64,000 nt of DNA from Strongylocentrotus droebachiensis (lineage: Eukaryota > Echinodermata > Echinoidea > Camarodonta > Strongylocentrotidae). Of this stretch, positions 9,801 to 23,800 are shown piece by piece; positions within the stretch are counted from its first letter, which is position 1; every line of letters begins with the position of its first letter. The DNA is taken from positions 1 to 64,000 of the forward strand of contig JAVYIG010004967.1 of NCBI GenBank assembly GCA_035222895.1, given 5' to 3'. Position numbers and translations under genes: made by a program. The notes under the pieces were generated by a model that made no database searches, was not told where the DNA came from, and saw only the letters and a list, made by a program, of their open reading frames with translations.

Positions 9801-12800
9801 TTTCAATATCATACTATAGACTGTAAGATATATTGGTATATTTGTTTTCATTTTTTCTTACGGTTTGGCACGGAAAAGAAATGAGCACATTTATTCATGT
9901 CAATTTCAATCACAAAGAATGCATTTTAACCACTTTTTTTTCTTCATAGTTTAATAGCCGTTTTGTGATCTGCTCAAAACACATTTTTCGCAAGTTCCAC
10001 AGACACGCACTGTTACTTTTTTCTTCATTTTTTTTTTTTATTTGTTCAGCTAATATATAAGATACACAATACAGTCAATCGACTAAGACTTTTCTACGTA
10101 CCAAAGATTGGCATACAGGTTTTATCGCGCAGTTGAGAAATCAAAGAAGAACATCCACGAAATAAGCAACATTTATATATATATATTTATATATTTGTTT
10201 TGTTGTGATTAAATAGATAACTCTGCAAGGACAGTAAGGCATGTTTTAATCCAAATTCCTCATACGCTCGCTCAACAATAGCACAATATAAGACTCGTTC
10301 TACAAGGTGTTTTCAAGGCGTTCATACAGATTCCCATCTTGCTATACACTCCATTTTTTTTCTTCAATAATTTTCACATTTCTCAATGCAAGCTTGATTT
10401 GAGTTGGATTTCAAATTTACAGAAAAGGGAAGGGGAAAAACCTTTCGGTCTGGTGATTCTTACCATCCTTTTTGATCATTTTTGTCCTAACAATTCATTT
10501 CAATAACAGTACTTGAAGAATGAATCGCAAAAAATTCAATAACAAATCGGTTATACCAAGAAAACAAAATTGATATTTGAAACAATTGAGACTCTCCAAA
10601 CAAGTGAAAATAACCTTCGCATTCTCTAGAAGAAAAAAGACAGACATTACTTAAAAAGGAGTTGGGGAAAATTCACAAGGTATACTTGAACTATAAAAGC
10701 AAAAATCATCTAATACAAAATAAATAACAATTTCTGCAAATAATCTCCTCAGTTTACCAAAAAAAAAGAAGATATAATCTGATTTGCATTACATTTCATA
10801 GGAAGCAGGAGACATGATGCCAGGAAGCAATGATTAAATCAAGAAAATTTACAACAAATTCTGAAAACTTCTACTCAATGTGCCATCAACCAAACACAAG
10901 TGTACCTATTTCCATTTCACACAAAAAAACCCTCCTATATTGTAATTTGTGCTTACTCTGATACATGTTAAAGTTGTGCTCTTAATTCAAAGACTTGCTC
11001 CACTCGAGTTTAAATTACGAGGCAGTGACAAATATGCCAAGACAAATAGATGCCTTCTGGTGAATGGATTGCTTGGTTTATGATCCTAACGGAAAAGCCT
11101 TATCAACTTTGAAACAATCTGCGCGTAGATTTAAGCATTCATCTTTGGGTGAATAAGTGAAAGTGAATACTGCTTCTCCATAGCACATTTCCCCCATCTT
11201 TATTAAACTTACAATCTTTTTGTAGAAGTTCTTTCAAACTTTGTCATTTTACGCCATGTTCCTATTAAAGCATTATTACGTCAAATAGTCCCAATCAAGT
11301 TGCTACAAAACTATAAACCCTTACATAGATTCAAATTTTGTTTTATTCTTTTAAAGTAAAATGACCCTGAAATCCTTCAAATATGAAACTCTGAATAAAC
11401 TATTATGGGTTCCAACTATTTTAATTTTTTTTGTAAATGAAAAAAAAAGAGAAATAAATAATGACTCAGAACTTTGTAATAAATGAAACAATGAATATAA
11501 TGTGGCACACTCCTAAATAATAAATACTTTACATGTTTACATTATTCAAAACTTTTGAACAAGTTAAAATCTCATGAGAAGTTGGACAAATTCAAAACAT
11601 TTTTGGATATGATGGGTAAGTCTATCGATAATACTGAAATAAATCTAAAAGTTCTGACTTTCATGCAGTTGTTTGTTCTTAATCATTGCGTGGACTTGAA
11701 AGGTGATCTCTAGGGCTGGCAGTGGAAAAAGCTGTAGAAATGCTCAAAAAATGGGAATGTGGAATTTTCATGGCAATTTGAAAACCTATAAGTAACAGTG
11801 ATGACTAGATTCTTGAATGAAAATTGATCTTTCAAATTCAATCTAAAATGACAATGAAACGAGATGCAAAAATATCGAGGACATAAACAAAATTTAGAAA
11901 AGGAAAGTGTGGAATAGTAGTCTACATTTTTTGCTGCATTAAAATGTGTTTGGAGTATTTTGCAATGACAAAATGGCGGGAAAGGCCTGGTATGTTCTAC
12001 CAACAGCCTTAGCATACTTATGCAGATACATGTACATTGTACTTATAATTCAGAAAAATATATCTCATATAATGAAAATAATGATAGTTGATAATAACAA
12101 TAAAAATAACGATGAACTGTTATGCCTGTACACATTCTTTAATTTCTTACCGTTTCAGTAAAATACTTCAGATCGTACCTTCCGCCTCAAATCAAAATAT
12201 AAGTATCAAGTTATAACTCTACATCAAAAATTGAAATAGTACAATGCGCAATGAATTGTGAATATACATATACATAAATGAATGCAAATACAAGTTAAAA
12301 AGGAAACAATATTATTGGTCCTAAGATTATGTCACACAGATAAAAATAGATCTCTACATATTCTACACAAGGAAGAAAACAAAAATGTTGAGCCATGGCA
12401 ATAATAGAATGATTTACACTTGAAACTAACATTGAAAAACAACCAAAGAAATCGAGTTCTCATAGAAACCGATCCATGAGTGAATGCATGAATGCCAAAA
12501 ACTGTCAACCCTACATTCTGGTGGTAAAAAATAGCTCGGAATGTTACTGTAGTTTTTCATCGCTTGTTCTCTTTTCTTTTTCATCATAGCGATGTCATTA
12601 TGTTTCTTTGTGTGTACTTCACATAGCTCCCTCAGTCTGCTGATATCTATATTTACACACAAAACCGAGTTATAATTTGTCATTCATGCCTCGTGAAGGG
12701 AGCATTTCTCTTGAATTCACGTTCTTTCGGCCTTTAATTGACAAAATTGACGTCACCTTCAACTCACAGAATGAAACACGAGTGTGGTAGCCCACATGCC

Positions 12801-13832
12801 GCAGTACAGCAGATTGTATTTTGTCATTTTAACCTGATAACAGCAACTCTATACTCAAGTGATAGGAGTTTGTAAGTTTGCGACTGATTGGAGGACTTGC
12901 GATTAGTCCACATCAATCGCAAATCTTTATAAGACAGGGCTCAGACATCATTCTGTTTGTAGCGGGTAGAACCAAAGAGGGGAGGACCAGTGAGATTAAG
13001 TTTGGATAGACGAAAGCTGAACGACAAAGCCAGATGGCCTGTCAATGATGATTACTCACGCAGAATTCAGTACATGTAGTTTATCAAACAAACAAAGCCA
13101 TCTCCATTCATCTCTAACACCGACAACTTGAATGCTGAATAAACTTACGCTAACAAAGCATGTCATTCATAGTGTAGACTTTGTTCAATTTAGATAACAG
13201 TACTATACACAATGATATGTATATATATTATAGATATATATTTATATATATACTTTTTTGTTAGTTTAATACTTTTAAATCTGATTTTTTGTTTTCATTT
13301 TTTAATGCAATATACAGTCGAGCATAACATTGTACAGAGCACTTGATCATCTTATGCTGTTAACATTATTTTTCTTAGTCATATACATGTACATAATACA
13401 GCACAAAACAGATAGGAGAAATGCCATACAATTTCATACAATGTATATATACCACATTTCAAAAAATAGATCTTTATGTTGTACTTTCTATTTTTTTTTA
13501 CTTACACTATATGACGACAAACGAATGCCGCCAAACAAATTTTAGTTTCGGAAATGATTTCTTCATCATTTCCCTTTATACAAGCCTTATGGTATCTCCA
13601 AGATTCCAAAGGTACGTCACTACATCTCAGTCATACTGTAGCAACGAGGATAAAGAAAACTTCACTACAAAACAAAGAAGAGTTGGAGAACAAACTTAAT
13701 AAATTACAACCGATACATGTATTCAAACAAACAGGCGACATCCATCAAATACATAGCATTTTATACATGTTTTACAGCCTTTCTGGCAAGCTTTTCATTT
13801 GTACATGACATAACTTTTTTCGCTCGTTTACT

Positions 13833-13895
13833 CATCTCTCTCCCTCTCTCTCTTACTCTCTCTCTCTCTCTCTCTCCCTGTCTCTAGCTCTCTCT
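13833..13895. repeat. (CT)n microsatellite
   Basis: Nearly pure CT repeat with a few interruptions. Confidence 0.9.
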
Positions 13896-15502
13896 TAATC
13901 CTTTCTTGTACAGTGGCTTGAATGGCAAACCATTATATCTTTGCATTTTTGTTTCTGCATTTTTACCCCCTCTTTCTCAATTAATTATATGACCAGCATA
14001 GGTGCAGCTAAGGGCGACTGTATGTTAAGCATCCACTACAGGATAAAGCTCTATTAAACTCCTTTATTGAATACCAATTCATTCTCTAATTAGATGCAAT
14101 TCAACTCTTGCTACTGATGAATAAAACCTATCCCGCAATATCATTCTTTCCCAAAAGCTTTAATTTAGAATTCAGAAAGAGGTAAATTGATTGTAATTTC
14201 GCTGAGCCTATGTTGTTTTTATTTGATTTTAGGGCAATTAAACATGTCCCTTCTGTGGTGACTAGTATTAAAGGAAATTGTTAAAACTGAATTGTAACAT
14301 CCCCCTCCCCCCTCCCTAACCCTTACCAGGAATATTGGAGCAACATTACAGCTGTGTGTTCCTATAAAATGACCTGTATCAATACTATACTAGCCGATGA
14401 AATTCTACAGTCCTTGTCATAGAGCATCATTGTGGCCTAGTCATGTCATAATTTCACTACCGCACAAAAATCTTTGAACACACAAAAATATGTGGTCTAG
14501 CATCTAACCACGCAGCAGCTTTGTAAAAACAAGAAACTAACCTCTAAAGATCCTTCTCTGAAATAAATGGTAGTGCTTGTTTAATAAACACCACACACCA
14601 TTGCAGCTAACATCATTAATGCCCAACTCCCAAAATTGATTATATTGTCAGCTAGCAACTTCAGATCGGGCTTAGGATATGAACCTTACCAACTGCATAA
14701 AAGATATCGATGCCGATGTAAACCTGGCATGCATTATCCTTTTTGTGCGCTGGAATTGGTTTATGCCTTCCCTTTCTTGATCACTAGCCTATGATATAAA
14801 ATGATAGTTCTTTAATAGCTCCATAGAGCACAAACAGCCCTTCAAAAAATGGGAATAGGCGAACAAACTAATGCCTATTCATTTTTTAAAGCACTTGTAA
14901 CACAATTATGTCTCGAACATTCAATTAGAATTGCAAATTTAGATTATTCCATTTCATTTACATTATCAGTTCTTAATGTAATCTGTGAGAGATTTGCTCG
15001 CATCAATTTATTTATTTATCTATTTATTTATATAAATGCTAATTAACAATTGATTTGATTATTATTCAATTTCAGACATTCCATTTCAAATTGTATATTG
15101 TTTGGTTGGTTTGCCTGACTAAAAGAAATTCTGTACGCAATTGAACAAACAGCTTACAGACACATAAAATAAATACATAGGTGTTCCTGATAAATCTATT
15201 CAATGAATGAGTTGAAATACTATAATATAACATCTAATTATCTGAGAAATAGAGTTTCTTGCAGTTGAGTTATTCTACGCAAATACTTTGGTTTTTCTGT
15301 CTTGCTCATAGATCATGTTTATATAATTTGGCAATGCCCCGAGTGAATTTTTTTGTTACACAAGAAAAGAACGTAGAGAGAAAATTTGAGTAGTATGAAG
15401 AGGCAGACATGAATTTTCTACAGAGCTCAGTTTCATTCTATCGAAATTACAGGAGTTTGATACCCATTATTTGGCTTGGTCCCCTGCCTACTTCTACTGC
15501 TC

Positions 15503-15652
15503 TCTGAATCTTATAACTCTCTTAATCTTAATAACTTTATCTCTCTCATAATCTTAATAACTTTATCTCTCTTTCTTAATCTTAATAACTTTATCTTTCT
15601 CTTTCTTAATCTTAATAACTTATCTCTCTCTCTCATAATATTCATAACTTCA
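15503..15652. repeat. Minisatellite, about 34-bp unit
   Basis: Four to five copies of a unit built from CTTAATCTTAATAACTTTAT followed by CTCTC. Non-coding. Confidence 0.8.
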
Positions 15653-17487
15653 GCCTCAAAAAGTAAGGACCACTCATTCCTAACCGTTCCTGTTCCTTTA
15701 CCCGACTCTTGATCCTTCCCAAATTCTATTTATATTCTCAAATCTTAGGCATGGACCCTAAAAATAACTATTTTTGTTTCCTGAAGTAGTGGTATATACA
15801 GAGCCCAAACGTCCATGTGAATCCTGCGAGTTAACCATTAATTTTATTTTGTCTATACATTTCATGAATTCACATAAATACAGAACACTTTGTTTTTAAA
15901 TCTGTTCAAATAAATTTGAATAAACATCTCCCTCCCTAATACTGAGACCGCTCTAAAACAATACATGTATGGTGACTACTGACTGCTCCCTTTTTAGAAT
16001 ACTACCTTTCTTTTCTTTTTTTCTGGAATTTGTCTGTAATACACTCTCTGTCACAAAAAGCATCTAGAATTCCTTCAAAATCTATACTGGCATTGCACAG
16101 ATTGAGCACAATGTTTTACCAGACCCTCAGTTATACAAAACAAAAACTTTTTTGGAGAAAAAAGATCTTCAGTCAGATTTTCTTTGACATAAACTGCAAA
16201 CCTGCTGGAAAAATTTGAATTTGTAAGATGCAGGAAAACAACAACCTACACTGATTTGTACGAATACAAAAATTAGTCACATTGCCCATTTAGTACTCCT
16301 CCCAATTTCATGCAGCCAGTCAACGTTTCCTAAAGCATGATATGGCCTGCTGGTGTATCACTTGTGAAACATACTAACGGTGAACAGTTTGGTACGTCTT
16401 CGGAGAGTGGATGTTTCTTGGAGAAGTTTGAATTTCTTTTGCCTCCGAGAGAATACAGGACGTGTATTTCCTTTGTTGTACAAAACAACCATTTGTCATT
16501 CAAGTGAAATACACCGACATCTACATCTACGTTGTCCTCAATTCGGCTTTCCGTACTCCCTCGTCAATAGAGGGCAGTACAGAGGCAACACAAAATACAA
16601 AATAAAGGATGCCACTTCATGCCGAGGAATTCGCCACTCAAAAAAATGTAAGTTACGATGCTATGTGTACGCGGTGCACAAGTACACAAACGAATCATCA
16701 CACGTAAGACAGTTAAAACATACACGTTAAGTTTTTATAAGAGGTAATACGTTCTACTTACATGCTACAGTTGTGGAAGTAAATTGAGGACCTTGAATCT
16801 CGACAATGATGGTTGACATGGTCCATGAATGCTTGGTAAATGCTGTCTAGGCAGTGATCATTGGAATATAATTCAATTCAATTCAATTCATCATCAATGC
16901 TCATTTAAACCCAAGTTCTTTCAATTTTTTTGTTAATCTAGAGAGAAAACTATGGTGACCTGATAATGTCAGTCACTCCTTTGTGACGTAACAATTGTTT
17001 AACCCGTGAAGTTTTTCGTGCATGAAGCCTATACTTCATCCTACCTGAATAACCGTTAACGATAAACATGGGCAAGGGTTGGGTGTGTGTATGAGACAGC
17101 AGATAAGTTTGAAACCAAAAGGTATGAAAAGAAATATCTAAATCCGGCAAAGTCAGAGAGCTATTTGGCATGATCTGATTTTTGCTCTTGTCACAGGGCT
17201 GAAACTAACCGGCAGCTGACAAGTAGTTCAGATTGCCCACGTTCTAAGATTGCAGAAGAAGGGTTGGCCAAATAGGCCACGATGCGCAGACTGAGGCTAA
17301 TTGGTAAATATCTTCGTGAAGGCTGTGTGAGATTGGCCAGATGGAGTCCTACGGGTCGATATCAGAGATTCTAGTCAGCGAAGCCTTGAAGAAGAAAAAA
17401 AGAGGGGGGAGAGGGAACTTCCCTGCCCTCCATCAGCCATAGAGGGGCGCCCGCCACCTTGGTCCAGCACTCCAGCTGCCACGTCCG

Positions 17488-17808
17488 TTACGAGCCTAGA
17501 TACCACTGCAGAAAGACGGCAATTAGGATGGCTATCACGCAGAAGAACGCCACGATGATCATAGCCAGCTGACTGTCCCCCATCGGCTTCGAGTCCAGGT
17601 CCGTCAGTCCATCGCCGTCCCCGTCTGCCATGAGCGCCTCCTCCTTGGCCGCTGGTGGGGTGATGGTGAATGGAGCCCAGGGACTGTAGATCCCTGTCAG
17701 CTCTGAGGAACCATCGCCCGGTACCCTGATGGCACACACTCGTACCCGATGCTCCACATTCAGCTCAAGGTGCTCCAACTTAAAGCTCTTCTCCGGACCT
17801 CGGTAGAT
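17488..17808 (-). CDS. FNDC3 last exon: end of FN3-9, Asp-rich loop, membrane anchor, stop
   Basis: Acceptor TTTTATCTGTAG then IYRGPEKSFKLEHLELNVEH (end of FN3-9), YSPWAPFTITPPAAKEEAL, the loop DGDGDGLTDLDS (17625-17590), six residues, the hydrophobic anchor MIIVAFFCVIAILIAVFL and a short tail QWYLGS. The single C-terminal membrane segment is diagnostic for FNDC3. The Asp-rich loop has the D-x-D-x-D-G spacing of calcium-binding loops. Confidence 0.95.
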   Translation of the reverse strand: MYRGPEKSFKLEHLELNVEHRVRVCAIRVPGDGSSELTGIYSPWAPFTITPPAAKEEALMADGDGDGLTDLDSKPMGDSQLAMIIVAFFCVIAILIAVFLQWYLGS

Positions 17809-20800
17809 CTACAGATAAAAGCAGACACAGAATCATTTCATTAGTTGTAGAATGATTATCCTGAACCATGAGGATTACCACATATCAAGGAAAGCAATTC
17901 TTTCATTTTTTCCCCATCATTTCTTACTCACCGGAGTAAAACACATGACTCAGACATAAAAGGGGTACACTCACCCTACATGTACATGTACCTTCCCCCT
18001 TTCCTGGTCCTCTAGTACTGACATTGGCAGTGATTATTTCATTAATGAAGATTAAATGAGGATTATTTGAGGATTAAGAGAAGTACACTAAACACACAAC
18101 ACCCTCCCTTCCCTTCCCTAGTTCTCTGAAATTGACATTGCTAGTAACTTTTAACTAGTGACGATTAAGTGATGATTAATTGAGGGTTAAGAGGGGTAAA
18201 CTTACTATCCTCACCTCCCACTGAAGATTAAGAGGGGATTAATTGAGGGTTAAGAAGGGTACACTTTAAACCACCCCCATCCCTTCCCTTCCCTGGTTCT
18301 CTGGTATCTACATGGTAAATGATTATTTAACTAGTAAAGATTAAGAGGGGATTAAGCAAAGATTAAGAGGGGTACACTTACCACCCTGTGCATCGCCTTC
18401 CCTAGTTCTCTAAAATTGACATTGCTAGTAACTATTAACTAGTGAAGATGAAGTGAGGATTAATTGAGGGTTAAGAAGGATACACTAACCACTCTAGCCT
18501 CACTTTCCCACTGAAGATTTAAAAGGGATTTAAGGGGATGAGGTTTAAGCAAAGATTAAGAGGGGTACACTTACCACCCTTGCATCGCCTTCCCTGGTTC
18601 TCTGGTACTGACATTGGTAGTGCATGAGATCCTCCTGCTGATGGAGGATAGCTTCGGCCCAGGAGATCTGGCAAGAATCTTGATCAACTTCCATCGTGGG
18701 AGCTGCAGGATGTCAAGACAAGGTGGAAAAAAAAAGTGAGAAAAAATTATGCATGTAAGCTGGGGATTTAGCTCCCAGTAATCTCAGTAATCCTAATCCC
18801 ATACTTAACCTAAAACTCAGTACCCCCACAAGAGCTCTCAAAGCAACTCTGGTAAACAGGGAAAAACAATAAGTACTGCTGCGGGGGGGGGGGGGGGGGG
18901 GACCCTACTTTTTCTACACAGAAACCCCCACACCCTCCCCCAAAAAAGCTTCAATTTGGTTTGGAGTACCCAATATCATAAAATGAGAAGTTCAGATACT
19001 CCTTGACAAACATATACACATAAGGGCAATTACAGTTCATAAGAAAATTGATTTACTTTTTGCTTTTTTGTGGTGTCATAAATGATGACGACGTGAAAGC
19101 AATCCTTATTTTAGGGAGAGCAATCTTGATACTCCTTAACAATTCTATGACACATGCTCATGCGACAATTCCTCGATTCGTTTTTTAACAGTGACAGTAT
19201 CCATGACTTCAGCCCTTGACCCAACACTATACCTAACCCTAATCCTAAACTGAAACAAAGTCGCAACCCTACTCTGTATCTTTGACAAAATAAAGGCTTG
19301 AGCAACTGAATGCCATCAGCGCAAATGCCACAGGAGCAACCATTCGATCGCCTCTTTAGCACTTAATACATGTACTTGATGAGGTAATCCCTGAAGCAGC
19401 TTTTCCAAGCTATACTGGGATGGGATGTATTGTGACAGCAGTTTAAGGTGCAGACAACAACAGAAAGGTTTAAAATTTTTGTATACAAAAAAACAGTGAC
19501 GTACAATTGAAGTATTCTTGAACCTACCTTTAAGCGTCACGGGCGGAGCCTTTGTCGTGGCAAAGACGAAGTCTTCCGAGTAGGGTCCTGTTCCTGCCTC
19601 ATTGCTGGCGAGTATCCTGAACTTGTAGCTGGTGCTCTCGCTTAACCTGGTGACCTTCTGGTTGAGATTGATACCAGAGTAGACGACTACAAATCTGTAA
19701 AGGAATGCAAATCGTAAATGGTTTAATAATAATAATAACAACTAAACATTTTTATATAATGCATAACACATAGGCTAATTGCATGTCTCTAGCACTTTAA
19801 GAAAAAGATAAAACAATGCACTGGGTTCATGATTCTGATTTTTTATGAAGTGGTGAAGAGAAACAGCTGTATGTCTTCAAAGAATTGATAAAGGGTTTAG
19901 TGCACTCCACTGGCTAAATTGCAGAGTTTGTATCGAGAGTATCGATGGGATGCATGTACTTTAACATCAGAAACATTCATACATGCGTTGCAAACTTCCT
20001 CAGTGGCAAGGATTCAAGAAAGTTTTTTTGACGAATCACAGCTGCTAGTCAATAGAAATTCTGCAACTTCACAAACAAATTCTTGGAATGGCTGTAGTCT
20101 AGAAATCACTTAACATTGAAAATGTTTTTCTAATATATCTTACAGGAAATTAGGATTCAAATATCGAGCCAAATGATTGATAGAATTAATGAAAATTGTT
20201 GTGTAACCATCAAAAATGGATATAGATATAAAATAAAGAGTGATTAGTCACTAGTAAAAAAAAAAATAAAAAAAAATCAACAAAAAAAAAATCATTCTGT
20301 TACACAATTATAGAGACATTTAAGAATATTTTAGGGAATTTTTCCTTCTCTTACCTTCCCCTCTTGTCTTCCATCTCCAAGGTGAAGTTGACAGACTTGG
20401 AGTCTCCAGCGATCCGGTTCTGATCACCCCATTTGAGCTTGAGCGACTGATGGCTGTAATAGACGCACTCTAGCCTGGGTGGGATCGGGGGTAGGGCTCT
20501 GGTGATGGCCTTCAGTACAGCGCTGTAGGGACCCTCACCGATGCTGTTCAGGGCTTGCACTCGTATCCTAAGAAGAGAATGATCGTATTTTGTTAAAGCC
20601 CCACTGCACTACTTATAGCTACTTGCGCCCTCTATAGGGCAAACAATGCGTAATCGGTGCCTCTTGGTGCCCCATGATCCTCTTTTTCTAATGTTAATTG
20701 AGAGCTGATTTGGTGAGATAACCGCCTGTCAGTGACCTTGCAGGGACGTCCAATTCCCCCTGGCCAAGCTAGTGCAGACAGGCTTTAAAGGTACTACTCG

Positions 20801-23800
20801 ATATCATCACATGATTAAGTGGTAAAATTATGCATGTATTTTGAACGTTGGCATAAACATAAAACTCTAAAATGTAGCACATACACACTGTAACATCCTT
20901 TATCATGTTAAAACCAGTTTCATTCTGTGCATTCTTTGGAACTACAGGCAAGTGAAAACTGGTGAACCAATACTTAGTTTTTCTGATATTTGGTGTATTC
21001 TTCCAAATTTCAAAGGAAAAAAAATGATGGCAACATATGCATAGCTCTACAAATGCTAGATTTTTCCAGCTTCTGGAAGTAATGTCATAGCAAAAAGAAA
21101 TATAGACTAATATTGTTAAGATTGTGTAATATCAATAATTTATTAGCAAATTGTTGTCATAAATGCTCATGAATTGGATACACAAATAAACCTATCAATC
21201 CTGTTTCCAAACTTCCAACATTTTTCATACCATACTTTAACTAGCCACTCAAAAACCACTCACCTATATTTAGTATCTGGTTCTAACTGGTTTAATAAAT
21301 GAATTGGATATACAAATAAACCTATCAATCCTGTTTCCAGACTTCAACATTGTTCGTACCATACTAGCCAGCCACTCTAAAAGTTACTCACCTATATTTG
21401 GTATCTGGTTCTAACTGGTCTACACAGTACTGGGTTACGTTGCCCTCCACGAAGATGGGCTGGCCCTCGCCGATGTCCAGGTTATAGGCGATGATCTCCG
21501 ACCCGCAGTCGCTGGGCTCCGTCCATTGGATGAGCAGCGAGTCCGAGGTGGAGGAGACCACCCGTAGAGAGGGCACGGCCTCCGGGGACGAGGGGAGGGT
21601 CTGGCAGGTGGCGACGGAGCTGAAGGGCCCGTGGCCGGCCGCGTTGAGGGCCTGGACCCTCATGTAGTAGTAAGTAGCAGGTTGGAGGCCCCGGATTTCG
21701 CAGGTGGTGGCCGAGCCACTGTATGCCTGAAAGAGTGATTGATTGATTGATTGATTTCATTCCATTCCATTCCATTCATACATCAATTGTTTGCACAATA
21801 AAAACATAGTTGACAGAGTAAGTACAAAATTATTAAATGAAACAGGAACCTACTGGAAAGCATAGACTGACAAGGAAATCTTCAGCGACAACCTGTATGG
21901 AAAGATCACTTGTCTACAGAGACCACGCACTGCTTGTGCGTAAATGAATAATGATTACATAACTTTCATGAGCACGTACCCAGTATTGTCCACGTCTATT
22001 TCACAATTTGGTCTGCAATGACCTTTATCTGATCATGCTCAGACTGGTTTATCAACTGGTTTATTGCAGAATTCGCAAACATTTTAAGCACTTACTAATG
22101 AGAATGTGCCGTTCTCAGAGGCCTTCTCCACTCTGTATTCCGTGATGTCCGCTCCGTTGAAGCAGGGTTTCTGCCAGCTGAGGAGGACAACAGAGGTGGT
22201 GACGCAGGACGCCGTCAGCTCGGTGGGGGCGTCGGGTGGCCCCGCCCCCGTACTGACCCGTAGAGGTTCCGAGTAGGGCCCATACTGAAATGAAAGGGGA
22301 TAGAGAGAGATGTTAAGATTAGAATTGGTCTCACGGTCACCCACTAAATTTGACAGACAGTTTAATCATTTTGATTGTAATACTCAAGTTCTGTCCCCAA
22401 ACATTGATAATCAAATTGAAGAAAATACAAATAACATAGTGAAATCAAAAAATAACAATTATAGTGAAAACATTAACTCAGGAGCTAATTCATTATTTTT
22501 AAAAATCCCATGAAATTAGGTGCAAAAATCTGGGATTCGGCAAAACATATGTTACTCATTTACATCTTAAGCATGAGGTTTTTTTCAAAATATGATCATA
22601 TTCCAGACTTTGTGTACAAGAACGTTGTAATGAAATGTAAGTACACTATATTCAATGTCACTTAAATGCAGTAGACATGCACATATCCAAACATTAATGT
22701 TCGTTGAAGGCTGTTTAGTGCTTGGGGGAAAGGAAATCTAATTATGTCTCCTCAGACAGCAACATGACATCATGGTAAATCATTTGGGCCCACTTTTGAA
22801 CAAGGTAAACATCTGTAATAATATTTTCATCAGGTTTCAACTGTCTATCACGTGACCGGCTTGTCTGTTTTTAACCCGAACCACATCGAGCTGTCCCTGT
22901 ACAGAGACCTGCCTTAATCCAAGGTCTAAATACAGGCTTGTCCCTGATGTGAAAGGGGGAAAGTCCCCTGGGGCTAGAGGGGAAATTCCCCTTGAAGAGC
23001 CAGGAAATTGACATGACCTCCAGACTTGGATGATGGTAAACAGAATGCTATGGTCTCTTAGATAAAGAGCAAGGATGAAAAGTACATAGAGGCATGTACA
23101 AGGAAAGGTTTCAAGTGTATTGCATTTGCAAAATCTTAATTAGGAATAAATTATATCAATATATAAATAATATAAATAATGTACAACACATACTCCAGTG
23201 AAATTTGCTCCATATCCTACATTAACCCTTGACTTAACACTGCACCTAATCCTAATCCCAACCTATTTGCCAATTGCAATCACAACTCTAACCATACTTC
23301 ATTGTCCAAATAAAGCCCAGAGCAATTAATTGCCCAAGCATACCGACATGTATGTCAGAGCACTTTTTCAATAGTTTCAGGCAACACAAACAGCATTTCA
23401 AGGCAATTATTTTGATATTTTCAGGAAACACAGACGACATTTCATTAACACAAAACATGCTTGATAGACTTTCATTCTAATCTTCACCCTTAATGCAGTG
23501 GAAATAGAACAGACAGACCTTAGATCGTAGCCAAAATCACCCCTGGGACAACTTTGGTTAGGTGCCTTGGAAACTGCCAGATTAATCATTCTTGTTGCCT
23601 TTGGGGTTGATTTTCAGGATTTTCTTTTTCTTTTCTAGTGTCACTAGCCTGGATGATCTATTTACAATTTTCTGGTTGCACGATAACAAGAAACCTGTTT
23701 ACCCCTTTCAAAATAATTGTCTACTTCATGTGGTTACGCTCTCAAACTTTGATTCATAGTCCTAAAAAGCAGGAAAAAAGAACAGGAAATAAGCAATAAA

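Larger units (their letters stand above)
9801..17487 (-). other. Repeat-poor 3' flank, possible long 3' UTR of the FNDC3 gene
   Basis: Some 7.7 kb downstream of the FNDC3 stop codon has none of the transposon families seen about every 1-2 kb elsewhere. Only a (CT)n tract (13833-13895) and a CTTAAT-type minisatellite (15503-15652) stand out. Minus-strand AATAAA signals lie at 9795-9800 and 9890-9895. Extension of the UTR this far is inference. Confidence 0.35.
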
